From Macrocystis pyrifera (lineage: Eukaryota; Sar; Phaeophyceae; Laminariales; Laminariaceae), in assembly GCA_031763025.1 (NCBI GenBank), contig JASSKH010000007.1:7579930-7643929 (forward strand): a stretch of 64,000 nucleotides of DNA, given 5' to 3'. Below are positions 1 to 12,601 of this stretch, one piece after another; position 1 is the stretch's first letter; each line of letters begins with the position of its first letter. The position numbers and the translations under genes are program-made. The notes below the pieces were generated by a model that worked only from the letters and a program-made list of their open reading frames with translations, had not been told where the DNA came from and made no database searches.

Positions 1-3000
1 TTTTTCGGTTTGGTTTTTTCGTTGCTTCTCTTTCTTTATGGTGTATTTTGGTTGCTGGCGTATGTATGTATGTTGTGTCGGCCGCACCCAGTGCGAAGGC
101 ATGGTATTACGTAGGCTATTAATGCATTACGGTGTGTTATCTCTGTGTCGTAGTCTGTGACCACAGAGCTCGTATCTTTCTAGGGTGAAGAATCAGCACG
201 GACACTGGGCTTGCTGGATGTCGACGAGTAGAAGAACGGTTTAATGTGAAGAACACACACACACACACACACATTCGATGAAAATCGACGAGCAGTGGGA
301 ACGCTGAACCCCCTATGCGCGATAAAAACTAAAGGCACGTACCTGGGGGGAGAAGGGACGACACCTGTGACCACGGCTTGTCCACAAGATCGTCGAGGAT
401 AAAACCTCCTACGAGTGGGCTGGAAAGTAAAAGTGATGATGAAAAAAAAAATAAATAAATAAAAAAAAAATAAAAATAGGGGATGTGGCAGACATTACAA
501 TAACACAGAACGAGCTAAAGAAACAATACCACGACAACGTAAGCAGAGTAACAACACTCAAGACGCGGTTGTAACTTAGATCCGGGGTCACTTTCATAGC
601 AGGCTCTCCCCCCCCCCCCCCCCCCCCCCCGACTGCGGCAGGTGCCTTGCATTTCTATCGCGAGAAGACTTCAGCCCTTTCTTCCCTTGTCGATTATTAA
701 TGGCATCGAATTTCGCTTACCTACGCTGCGCGCCCTCGGCAGTCGGCTCCTTTTTAGTTGTGCAAACAAAAACAAAATCTCACCACGGCCGGTGGGATTC
801 GAACACGCGACCGATATACCACAGGTAATATACCTGTGTGTGTACAACTGTTGATACTACAAACAGCAGTCTGTTGTGGTGCGGTACGATGGTATCAATA
901 GTGAAAGCGCCCCCAGCGTGGTGAAAAAACGTCCACAACGTGCACTCTCCCGCCCGTCTCCACCACCATCGACTGCGTGCGCTTGATTGGATGTGTCCTA
1001 TTAATAAGTGTGTGCGTTCTTGACATAACTCTTGGGACTTCAGAATTTAGAGGGAAAACTTGACGATTGAAAAAGGGTCGTTCATATCGGAGAGTTTTTT
1101 TTCGATAATTTCCCTGTTTTTTCGCGGATTATTTTTCATCTTCGAGACTTTTACTGATATTTTTTTTTCCGAATATGTGAAACTTGACAAAAACATGATT
1201 TTTTTGCTTCTGGAGAATTTCACGAAATAGTGACAGAACGTCTCCGTATCTTGATACATAACATCTCCAACTACTTCCAAACGTTGGAAATTATGGAAAA
1301 AAAAGCTCTCCCATAAGGAAGAGCCTAACAGCGGTGACGATTGCAGCAACATCTACGAACAATGCGTAAATCAAGCGTACCAGGTACTGATTTGTTGCTT
1401 GCCTTCTTCATTAGACCCGCTGGTGATTTAACTTGGTGCCCGGGGGTGATCTAACTTGGTGTCCGACTTGCAATGAAAGGAGTCGTACGGGCGCGGGTGG
1501 CAATGCGATACTATCCGTGCTGCTGAGCTCCCACGGTGATCTTGGGCGGTAGATAGCACCGCAGTTGGCAGTGTTGGGTTCAATTCGCGGGGTGCCTAAT
1601 GGGTGAAAACGTTTTCTTTCCATACACAAGATGTACCCCTCGGCATCCAGCATACCCAGTGTCCGTGCTAATTGCTTTCATCCTACTCGTAGAGAGACCC
1701 AACCTCTCTGTAAGAAGTATCTATATATTGATAATAGTCACAAACTACGAGACAGATAAACTACATCGCATACGAAGTGCATACGTACGAGCATAATGCG
1801 ATAAGCATAATCATGATACCGTGAGGAGGAATATATCCACCCTAGACACTATGACTAGTGTCGCCACGCCGCCACACGTATATCCTGGATACGACACGTA
1901 CAACGTACGTACACAAGCAAGCACAAACAGTCGCGGTATTCTAGCATCTATCTACCCGCGCCGGCGAATTTCCCTCAGAAGTACGTTCGAAAAAAATATA
2001 TATGATGTTTCAACGAGGCTCGTACATCTAGGCTGTAGGGTTTTGTCATGAGGCTGTAAGGATTTTTGTCCCGCCAGAGTGTCGCTTGAACTTTTTCTTT
2101 TCGGTCTCGGCAAACGGCGGCCACCAACTCGCACCGGAAATCTAACCGTAACCAGAGGCCTGTTTGGTTGGGGTGCCGGGCGGCCGTTGTGCTCGGAAAC
2201 GGCTTATTTACGAAGCAATAGTTGGTTGACGTGCGGGTGTGTATGCGGATGGATCTGCTCTGTAAGGAAGTTCGCCTGCGCGGGCAGATAGACAGACATA
2301 CGCGAACTGGCCAGTAAACCAGAAACATCGAAGAAGGAGAGAAAAAAGAAAGAAGGGAAAAGAAACACAGACGGAAAGAACAGTAAAGAAAAGAAAGGAA
2401 AGGAAAGGAAAAGAAAAGAAAAGCAAAGAAAGGAAAAGAAAGGAAAAGAAAGGAAAAATATAAAAATATGAATCAGAGTCTGGTGTACACACACTCGTTC
2501 CTGGTACACAAGGGTTGTATTTGTGTATTCCTCAGATTAAACCGCTCATTCTACTCGTAGACATCCAGCACACCCAGTCCGTGCTGATGCTACGAGTACA
2601 ACCTCTGTGGTCACAAAACTACACCACAGAGATGCTACATTGCTATAGGGCCGTTTTTAACGACACTGCTGTGAAAACTTGCCAAATCGGAAAAAAAAAA
2701 CTTGCCAAATGGCTATCTCCACCGCACCTGCTCCTCTCGGAGGTCAGGTCGGGTCAACGTGCCCAAACTCCAAGGGTAACAGCAGCCTGTTCTGATGTTG
2801 CAACGGGAGATGTGGGCTAAATCGACAAACGACACGAAATTGAAACGTGGAAGTAAGTGTGGTTTATTTTTACCAATCCGCCGGAGGATATATATTTTTT
2901 TTAAAAGCCAAATGAAATGGCAAGTCCAAATTTCCATAAATATATGTACACAGTAAGCAGAGCAGACAAGTCATCCTACTGGATGCGACAGGCACCACAT

Positions 3001-5548
3001 ACGCATTCTACTCGAGCACGCGTTGAGAGCGTAAGACATTTATCTACTCTGCTTATAATTATATACTGCACAACTATGTACAATGTATTTCAGGATCTGA
3101 AAAAAACGTGCGGACCAACCACCACACAAACCGCAATATCTTGGTATTTTATCTGGTACGTTTCGTGGGTCACAAGATGACGGTGAAGGCTTCGTACTGC
3201 TGTTGTATCTCTACTGCTGACAACTGACTGCTGTCAGTTGTGTCGTAGTTTTGCGACAACAGAGCTTGTATCTCTCTGAGATTGAAGTATCGGCACGGAC
3301 ACTGGTTGTCCTGCATGTCGATGGTGAAGTGAAGTGCGAGTGTGGAAAGGAAAGAGAAAGAGCGGGGAAGAAAAATCTTCGGAGACGAAGTCACAAAAAG
3401 GGATACATCAAATACATTTAAAACTACTGCTGTACCTCCGTTCCCCTGCATGCTGCGAGTGGGGTACCAGGTAGGTCTTTCTGGCGGGTGGGAGGGCGGG
3501 CTGATGCCTTCTTGCTGTTGCGTGAGGCCGCGAGGCTTAGACGTGACAGCAGTAGCGTTAGGTCCTACGCGGTGAGTCAGGCACGGACACCTGCGATTCG
3601 CGCGTCTTTTTGAGGCAGCAGCGGCAGAGCAAGATGCTCAATCGGTATGTCCGTGCGCGGAGGCAGGCGCCACCACAGGCCAAACTACGGCACAAACAGT
3701 CTAACTGCGCCGGCAGGGGGCTGGATTCGACGACGAAGGAGGGAGACAGAGCCTCGACGCGCGGGGAAGAGACGGGTTGGACTCACCCTGCGCCAGAATT
3801 ATTGTTTTTCAGATCAGAACCACAAAGCGAGAAGCATTTCGTTTTTGGGACGGGGGAGAAGGTGAACCGGCTGGAAGGGAGTGGCAACGACAGTACGCGC
3901 CAAGGAGCGGGCCGACTGGGGTAAGGCGATGAGGCGGCCATGGAGAACGGCAGCAGGGCGGCACACGAAGAACCACGAGCGGCATGCACACCACACGAGA
4001 GCAGAAGTCATCGTTTTTTTTTTTTTTTTTTTTTCTGTTTTTTTTTTACGAGGCAGTGTATAGTATGTCTGTCATTTACGTCACTGGTCTTACTTACAGC
4101 AGTGCAGTTGGCGTGTTGTATACCCTTCACGCGGAACGACCCCCGCAATTATCAGGGACATGCTATATTAGCTGTGCTGCACCTTTTGTCGGAGAGTCCG
4201 CCGGGAAGACATAACGATCGTTGATGTATGTATCGTCGTTTTTTGTTCGATTGCTCTTTTCCAGTGCATGTCCGCGAGTCGTCACTCTGACAGCATCCCA
4301 GACGGCAGGCGTGTCTATGTCGGTGTTCGCGAACCACCGTGCGTTTCGTGCTGTGCACACAGCGCTGTCAGCAACCGCTCTTGGTCAGTAGTCAGTTCGC
4401 AAGTTGGTTAGTTGAGGGAACGGGGGGAAGGAACTCTATCCTGCAGTTGAGTGGAACCAGTGCGGCCATATTACTCAATACCAGGTACCTGGTATAATAT
4501 TAATATTATTAATAGTAGTTCAGTTTGCACAATGATTTATTTCATTCCATGTGTACGACTTCTTCGTCGTCTCGTGTATTTTTAGGTCGGAAGCCTCGTT
4601 CTTCCTATTTTATAACTTTTGAAATACGTCAGCTGTGACTTCCTATTGTAGAGCGAAGTTTTGATTTTTCATGGTTTTTCGAATCTTCCTAGGGCTTCAG
4701 CACCTTTGTGTGACCACGGACTCCTTGATTGTACTGTTCAGAGTTGATGGGGTCAGAATAACATCAACAACAATATGATGCGATACGAGTACGATGTACG
4801 TATATATGGTATGATGCGCAACGAGGAGGGGGCGGTACGCCGAGCATTCGTCCTTCAAGATAAATTACGACACATCCTCCTTGTGCTGCCTGCGACCTAT
4901 TAACAGAGTAATAGGAGGTGACGCGTGACTGACACCTCCGTTTTTTTTTTTTTCATATTTTGTGGTCTTTCTCAAGGAGGAAGGGACGTGAGACGTAACA
5001 AGGCATGAGGCGACATCGACTGATCGATCGATGTTCAAGTCAAACAATGCACGGACTGCGATTTCGTTCACGAGGTAGTGACTGCTGCTGCTGCTGCTGC
5101 TGCTGCTGGTTGCTTCATTGGTTGGTTGTTATGCTGCGAAGGTCTATTATGAATCATAGGTTATTCTTGATAACTTGCGACTGGTGCCGTTAACCGCTGT
5201 TGAGTTTTTGAGGCCCGGAGTGGCTTTGCCTCAGATCAATATGAAACAAAAAAGCGCGAGGAGTGATGAGAATGTCTTTCTGCTCTCCATGAATGATACG
5301 CGCTGGACACACACGACGAGTCAAATCAACTCCGTGCCAAGCCCAGACACAGCAGCACATAGCAGCTGTCATGAGGGTCCGAGGATTCGACCCGGCCGAG
5401 CGAGAAACGCAGCCGGCGCGTGAGCTACATACAACGCACCGAAATGTACTTCTTCTGGTACATAATAGCTGCGCGCTGGCTGTACCAGCGAGAATTGCAT
5501 AACATCAATAAACAACGACAAAAAGGCAGGGTGTATATAGGGCTCAAC
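1..5548. other. Left intergenic region, repeats only
   Basis: I see no supportable coding exon here on either strand. The stretch holds a (CA)n microsatellite (250-272), a C run (about 607-630), T and A homopolymers, a (CTG)n run near 5083-5108, and several diverged copies of a dispersed repeat built around phrases like 'cacggacactgg' and 'acatccagcacacccagt' (about 130-300, 1640-1700, 2515-2600, 3225-3330). A palindromic 'taccaggtacctggta' lies at 4479-4494. The remaining exons of the metallo-beta-lactamase gene that begins at 5663 should lie to the left, but I could not place any of them; open frames here have no family signature. Confidence 0.5.
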
Positions 5549-5663
5549 CTGAATGGAAGTGCGTGAGGAGGTAGTGCTTGCAGCGAGTGTTGGTGAAGCG
5601 GAAGCCATCGACCATGAAGGGGCTACCCTCCACCCATTTGATTTTCTCGTCCTGCGTCGCCAT
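5549..5663 (-). CDS. First exon of SNM1/DCLRE1-type metallo-beta-lactamase (partial)
   Basis: This is a 38-codon first exon read leftwards from an ATG at 5663. It contains 'SPFMVDGFRF' and ends with 'HYLLTHFHS', the start of the metal-binding HxHxDH motif of DNA-repair metallo-beta-lactamases (SNM1A/Apollo/Artemis group, 5'-exonucleases acting in crosslink repair, end processing or telomere protection). The exon stops after one base of the next codon, immediately before a GTTGAG donor, so the Asp-His of the motif should come from the next exon. I searched the minus strand down to position 1 for an acceptor followed by Asp-His and found no convincing one. The gene therefore continues outside the window, has a very long intron, or is a fragment. 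The reading frame is also open upstream, antisense to the patatin gene, but the ATG at 5663 gives a family-like N-terminus. Which SNM1 subfamily it belongs to cannot be told from this piece. Confidence 0.55.
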
Positions 5664-5966
5664 CGGACGGACAGTAGTCTTCGTTTGCTGTGTCCAGTAG
5701 GGGAGTAGGGTTCGTGGAGCTTTCCCGCGTTGAAAATAAGGGAGTTCCAAATATTTGGAAGCGTTACGGAAAAGGTTCCCCTCCCGCGTTTCGCGATGTT
5801 GGACGATACGTTGGACCCAGCACCACACCAGTGTGTGTTGTGTGGTTGTGCCCTGCAGCACGCCCAGCACCACTGCTGTGCAGAAAATACTGTGTGCATG
5901 CCGAGAAACATGTATTACTGTTGCACTCTGGTGGTGGCCACCTTTGCTGTCAAGCTGGGGACAAGC
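5664..5966. promoter_or_regulatory. Probable shared head-to-head promoter of the SNM1-like and patatin-like genes
   Basis: The minus-strand ATG at 5663 and the plus-strand patatin frame face away from each other. In-frame ATGs of the patatin gene occur at 5730, 5898 and 5967, so the gap is between 66 and about 300 bp depending on the true start. No TATA-like box was convincing. Calling this a bidirectional promoter is inference from geometry alone. Confidence 0.4.
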
Positions 5967-8356
5967 ATGATCGAAGGGTTCGGCCTGAATAGCGCGCTTC
6001 CGCCCTTCGTTCGTCGACCTCAGCTCGACAAACGTACAGGACCAGCAGTGCATCGGCGAAGAGCGTCCAAAGCGCTAGCCCGTCTTTACTCCACGGTAGA
6101 AGCTGCGGAGCAGGAGAAGGGTAGAGTTTCTTCCCCTCGCCGTGAACTTTCGCCGTCGTCGAAGCGACGAGTCAAGGGGGCCATCCGACGCCGAGCGAGG
6201 AGGCTGGCGCGGGTCCGCCGCAAGAACAAGTCGAAGCAAGAGGCTCTCGCGCGTGCTGCAGTGGCCATCGTCAATGACGTCGCACCGGAAGCAGTCGACG
6301 ACGACGGATCGCCGGTGGCGAACAACACCTACTTTCCTCCACGCGGGGACCGGCGAGCACGAAGACGAGCGGTGGCGGAGCAGCAGACGACGACAGCCGA
6401 AGCAACTACGAGAGCGTGGGAGGAGGAGGAGGAGGAGGAGGACGACGACGAAAAGTTGACAACGGTGGCGGCAGTCTCCGAGACAGACGAAAACACGCTC
6501 GCCGAATCGTTGCAATCCGGTTCTTCTGCAAAGCCTCGCTCGTCTACGACGTCCCCGTCTTCGACGTCCCCGACTTTCGCCTCCACAGTTGAACGCCGAC
6601 GGAGCAAGCACTCCACCATCAGGGGGCGGCAGATCGTGAAAGGAGGGAAGGGACGAGGTCTCTGGCGGTCCGTGTTCGGCCCTCGGCCTCTCCTTGAGGT
6701 CCACTCCATCAACGAGCTCTACCGGCTCGTCGAAACGGAAGAGTGGGGGCTGGAAGACTTGTCGGTGCTCACGTGGCGAGGCGAAAGCGCGGCTTTCGGC
6801 GAACCTACGGAAGGGTTGGCGTCGGTGAAGAGCGGTGGTAATGTTGGCGCTTCTATCAATAGTGGTGTTGGTGGTGCTGGTGTTGGCGATGGTGATGGTG
6901 GTGATGGTGATGGTGGTGCTGGCGAGGGTGGTGGAGAGGAGGTTGAGAAGGTGCTGCATCCTACGGTGGAGGTGCTGCTGGAGAGAGCGGCCGCGGGAAC
7001 GCGCCCGTCGGGACACGGAGATGGACGCCGCATCGGCCTCGCCATAGAGGTGGGGGTGGTAGTGGCGATGGTGGTGGTGGTGAGGAGGGGATTTTTTCAT
7101 CGCGAAGCGACCGGCCCTATGGTGTCAGCATCAACTAGATATCGTGTGTCGCTTACTGTTCCCGAGTTGACACGGGCAGCTCTGCCTTTCCCTCGGAACC
7201 ATTGCGGTGTATAGTCGCGTGAAAACGTGACGACCAGACTGCATGTATCACCGGACGTCCAGTCTACGCACGCAGCGTTAAGCTCCCGACAAGTGACCTA
7301 CAGTGAGCACAGCCAATGCAAACGCAATCGGAGCGTTCTAACCCTCAACTTGTACAGGCTGAACAGCAAGATGATACAACGTAGTAGTATGTATAACAAG
7401 TCAAGCACCGTTTCCTGTTTTGCCACCTTTACGCGTGACGGGCCGGCGGCACTACGCGCTTTCTCGACTGAAAGTGTTCGATATCGTCGCTGCTGGTAAC
7501 TTCAAAAGGCGGGCGTACCGAGACAGGCAACACGGACATTCTCGTCCGCGAAGCGCCTGTGCGCGGTCGGCGTGGGTACATACGAACTTCACCATTCTGA
7601 GGCTGTTTTTTTTTCGAAAAATCGTGCCAGGACGGAACGGAAGACAGGGTTTCCTCCTGCTTCGCAGGCGGTCAACAATGTGCGCGGGGTTCGCGCTGTC
7701 TCGTTGAAGAAGACAAGGCTTACGCCTGGCTTTCAACACCTCTCGGGCGCTAATTTTTATCTATTTGGCTCCGATCAAGGATCAAGTGACGGGGAAACCG
7801 CGACTCCCATAATTATTATTATACCACTGCGGGCGTAAGACATGAGGATAGTTTAGTCTTGTAATTGATGCCTATGTAGACGTTCCTTGTACATGCACTT
7901 CGTGTGCCCGAAGACGGAAAATAAATAATTAACACTATTTTCGGTACGAATTAATTAAATTGAACTTCAGTTCCATTTATTTCATCTCGAAGTGGTACAA
8001 ATTCTATTAGTAGACAGTTTTTATTTTCCGACCCACGAGGACGCGAAACACCTAGTGGCTATGAGTACATACGTTATCTTTGTTAGTTTTTATCACACGC
8101 TAACGAGGACGCTAATTTTTTTTGTTTGTTGTGTGGGCACAGGGTGGCGGGATGCGCGGGTGCGTTGGTGCGGGCATGGCCTCGTGCATCCATTTCTTGG
8201 GCTTGGCGGACAGTTTCGACGGCGTCTACGGTGCTTCGGCAGGGAGCCTAGTCGGTGAGGAAGAGACGACGCTCGCGCTGGTGGTGTACGGCGCGAACCT
8301 TCGGGCGGATTCTTCGGACTGATCCTTTGTGCGAAGGCTCAGGAGGAATCGCGCGC

Positions 8357-8403
<47 letters not shown>

Positions 8404-10815
8404 GGCTACACGCGCTTTGCGGTCATTCCCTCTTACGTGAAGAGAACCGTCGCGTCGACTATCGCCTCCAAGCAACTCCTACAGTACGAGCCGTGCTGTT
8501 GAAACAGCGCGAGTTCCAGATAACGCGATCTCCGTCCTACGCTTTTGACTGCAGCAGCCTCCGTACAAAAGGAAACCCGGCGTAAAAGACGTCGGCTCTC
8601 CTGGGCACGGCGACTGAAAGTTCGGTCCTTGGCGACCTTGTACTCTCTCAGATCTAAGCTGCGATTAGTTTTACGCTCCTGACAATGCTCAAGGGGTTGA
8701 AAGCTGCTGGTGGAATTTTTCGGAAATTCGAAACTTCGAGGTTGTGAGCACAAAAAACTCACTTGCACGGTGGACTCCGCGCCCCCCCCTCTCCCTCTCC
8801 CCCCCTACTCCCCCCTCCTGCCCCCCCCCCCCCGCCCCCCCGCTCAACGTACCTACCCTGATAGGCGCTTACTTTGTCAGTCGTCAGTCGAACGGAACCG
8901 CGGTGTACCACGACATCCTCCCATCGGCTGGCTCGAAGTTCATAGATATGGCCAAGTTCCCGCAGGCCCTGGGTTTCGAGTTGCCCAAGGTTACTGCTGC
9001 TGCCTCTACTGCTGCCGCTACTGCTACTGCCAAGAAAGGTGCGGCCGAGAGCGATGGGACGCGTTCAGAGCCCGATTCAGCGGCGAGGTTTGCGAAAGTG
9101 ATTGGGCTGGACTACCTGCTCGAAGATGTGATCGGCAGGGTGCACGCCCTGGACTTCAGTGCGTTTCTGGCCAACGACAAGCTGCAGCCCCTGCACGTCG
9201 TGGTGAGCGAGCGTGTATATACGGGCGGTATCGCAGCAAAAGCACCGCGGCAAGCATATCAAGCTAGAATTTTTGCTCGAGCGCCAGAGCGAGCGTGAGC
9301 GTGAGCGCGGCTCGAGGCCTTCCAATCCCCCCCCCCCCCCATTCCCCGGGGGCGAAGCCTTTTGTTTTTGACGTATACTTGGGTTTTCTTGCAACGCAAC
9401 GGTGTCTTGTGCTTGCTCACTTGACCTGTTCACGACTGAAAAAATATCCGACTCTAATTCCTGCTATTAATAGCTTTTCCACAAAACCCGGGTGGAGTTG
9501 TAAATAGGTTGAGCAGCGCCTATTCGGCCCACCTGCCATCCCGTACAACAGATACACCCCGTGTTCACCAATATACGAAGCGTTGATGGTCCTCGCCTTC
9601 GGTGCCGACGCTTAACATACTTTTCGTGTTCTTGTTTTCTCGATTCGCTACGCACACGTTGCACGTTGCCCCCCCCCCCCCTCGCCCCCCATCCGCGGTT
9701 TTACCGTCAGGCTAGCGGTGTCAGCAGTATATGAAGAGTGTCTCCCTGGCTTCTCGGCGAGGTCACTTTTCCACTTTCAGCGAACTCACCGCTTGCATCC
9801 GCGCTTCGATGCTCGTGCCGGGACTGGCCGGCCCGCTGCTCTCCGTGCCCACGGGGGAGCTGGCCGATTCGGCGTGGGGAGAACGTCAGCAGCAGCAACA
9901 GACCACCGCTACGACTGTTGACTCGCAAGAATACGAGGAAAACGGAGGGGGCAAGGTCAAGTTATCGTCTCGAGCCACGTCGTGGGCGGCGGGCCAGTGG
10001 CGACGATCTCAATCGTTGAGATCTCTCGGAAAGGACGGCGGGAAAAGGGGGCGGCAGGCAGAGGGGGGAGCGTCCTCTGCCGCCGGGAGTGCTCCCGAGG
10101 GCATTGCCACCGCCGCTGGAGCTGGTGATGGTGCTGCCGCTGCCTCTTCCGCTGCCCCGGAGCTTCTGGTCGATGCCATGGTGTTCGAGCCGCTGCCCTA
10201 CCGGTGATTGTTTTGCCGTGTTGTTTTTGGGCCCCGTCATCTCCCCCCCCGGGGAGCTGCGGTGGCATCGTATGCGTTGGTTTGGCCTTGGGGGAGAGGA
10301 GGTGGGGGGGGGGACGCTTCGAATTTCTTTGCGAGTTTGCGTATGCATGCCGCATCGTCCCTGAGATGTCACTTGGAAGCCGATGCAATGCTGTGGAGGC
10401 AGGCTTCACGCTTGTGTGTGGCTTCACCCTGATGTACCGAGTGAAGGCTTGGGGCATTGAAGAAGCATGGCTGCTGTTTTTTTGTCCTGCGGTAGTCGTG
10501 CTGTTTCCATTCGCGTGGAGTGAGCCGACAGACCGGATGCTGCAGGGGACCCGCGAGGTATGGGCATCGATTATGTTGATCACACCCAGCCGCGCTCTCA
10601 CGCCTGTCCGCTAAACCTTAACTTTCCGATGGTGTCAGATCTGCGATCGAGGATGGATGCACGGACGTGGTTGTGCTCTGCACCAGACCGCAGGGGAGCC
10701 AAGTGTTGGGCAAGGCGAGACAAAATTCCACCTATATTATGTAAAAACCGCGGCTTTAATTTTTCGAGTTACATGATACCTCCGGGTGCGCTTTTCGCCG
10801 GCACACATTCACTCA

Positions 10816-10867
<52 letters not shown>

Positions 10868-12569
10868 ACTCCCGCGGCTGTTTATGTCGATGTACGCCGA
10901 GAACTGGATGGGTTGGTGTTTTCCCCCGTGCGCAATGCTTTGTCGCGAGTATGTGTTCGTACGTATGATAGGACGTTTTGTTTTTATAAAAAAGAAGCAT
11001 TAAACCATCAGGCGCCAAGGTGAGGTCAGCTCATGTAAGGTTTTTGGGCAGGACGTTTGTTTTCTGTTTCGGAGGACCCTGGTAAATGGGACCAAACTTC
11101 GTTAGTAACATTAGGTAAATATATAGGTTTTTGTGTGTACCGCAGGTGTTATTTACTATGGTCCTCCGTAATATTGTTTTTTTTTCGCCCTGATCGCCGT
11201 CGTTCCGCTTTGTCGTTGGCGTTTCTCGCAAAGGGTTTACACATGATATTTCAGGATCAATTGTAATTTCGTGGCAGTTGTTTTTGTGGTTGTTTTCTGA
11301 ATGCTACCGATCGGTGGCTTGCTTTGCATCGGACTGGCGAACGTTTCGCGGGCGCTCCCAGCAACGCAGGCCGTGTGTGTGCCCTTGCGGTCGGCAGCAG
11401 TTGGCGTTCCCCTCGATTCCCTCTCCCCCCCCCCCCTCGTCCGGTACGTCGACCTTTCTTGCCTCGAAGCGCTTTCGGAAGGAACGTTTCCAGGATATTT
11501 CCATGAAATTGCCAGGAACTTCCTGTCCTCGTATGACTTTTTTGCGCCCTTGCGCCTCGTCGTTGCCGACACTATCCCCGAACCCGATCCTCGGGCGCCG
11601 TCATCCGTTCTTTCTACGGAGGGGTTTCCTTGACCTGGTGATTTTTTTTCTGCCTTGTTCTTATTCTTGTTCGTGTTTGTTGTTGTTTGTTGTTGTTTGT
11701 TGTTTTTCTTTTTTAAGAAACCGAGCATATACGAAACGCGCGTGGTGAAGAAATATTTCAACCAGCACGAGGATCCGGCAGAGACTGCCGACATTAGTAG
11801 CTACGTGCAAAAGGTGAGAGCGAGCGTGCCTTCCGCTTCTTTTTTCTTTTTGCGGTCTTTTGATGCTTCAGTCGGCCGAGTGCGAAAATGTTGACTTGAT
11901 TGGTTGGAGCATCGCATGAAAAGAGTGGATATACGGGTAGTTTCATGTGTCTGGTGGTGGTGGTGGTGGTGGTGGTGGTGTTTTGTGGTGATGGTGCGAG
12001 TTTTGTTGCTGCTGCTGCTGCTGTAGGTATGCCTGCGTTTCTTGAAATATTTGCTGTTGTTGCTGTTGCTGTTGCCAGGTCTCGGTGCTTGTTTCGTTGC
12101 TTGCTGATTGTTGCTGTTGCTGTTTACCCTTCTAGGACTGCAGTTCCGTTTTGGGGACCAACCGCTTGGAATTAGACTGGACTGTCCCCATAATGGGAGT
12201 GCAGGACTAAAGGGGTCAAGGGGAACCATAGTAAATAGGACCGAATAGTGTTAGTACAAATAGTTAAGGATGTAGGTTTTTGTGTGTACCGTAGTAGGTC
12301 CTATTTACTATTGTCCCCCGTAATACTGTTGCCGTGGCTGTGACTGACTTCTTGCTTCTTTTTTTTATTTACCTTCATTGTTTTTTGCCGTCGTCGTTGT
12401 GTCGCTGTTGTTGTTAGCATTTTCGGCCCACGGTTGCGTCAACACGCTTAGCGCTGTTGACCGAATACTGTCACTCGCCCCCCTTACGGCTTTGCTGAAA
12501 CTACACATCGCGATGTCCACCTCCCATGGTTTCAAACGACTACGGCCATGCATGACATGCGTACCCCCC

Positions 12570-12601
<32 letters not shown>

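Noticed and set aside
1411..1653. Minus-strand frame beginning with Asp-His after an AG near 1533, as the next SNM1-like exon
   Set aside because: The following residues show no resemblance to the metallo-beta-lactamase continuation and run into repeat sequence.
6075..7100. 341-residue open frame on the minus strand
   Set aside because: It is the antisense shadow of the first patatin exon and is rich in His, Arg and Leu runs from GC-rich codons.
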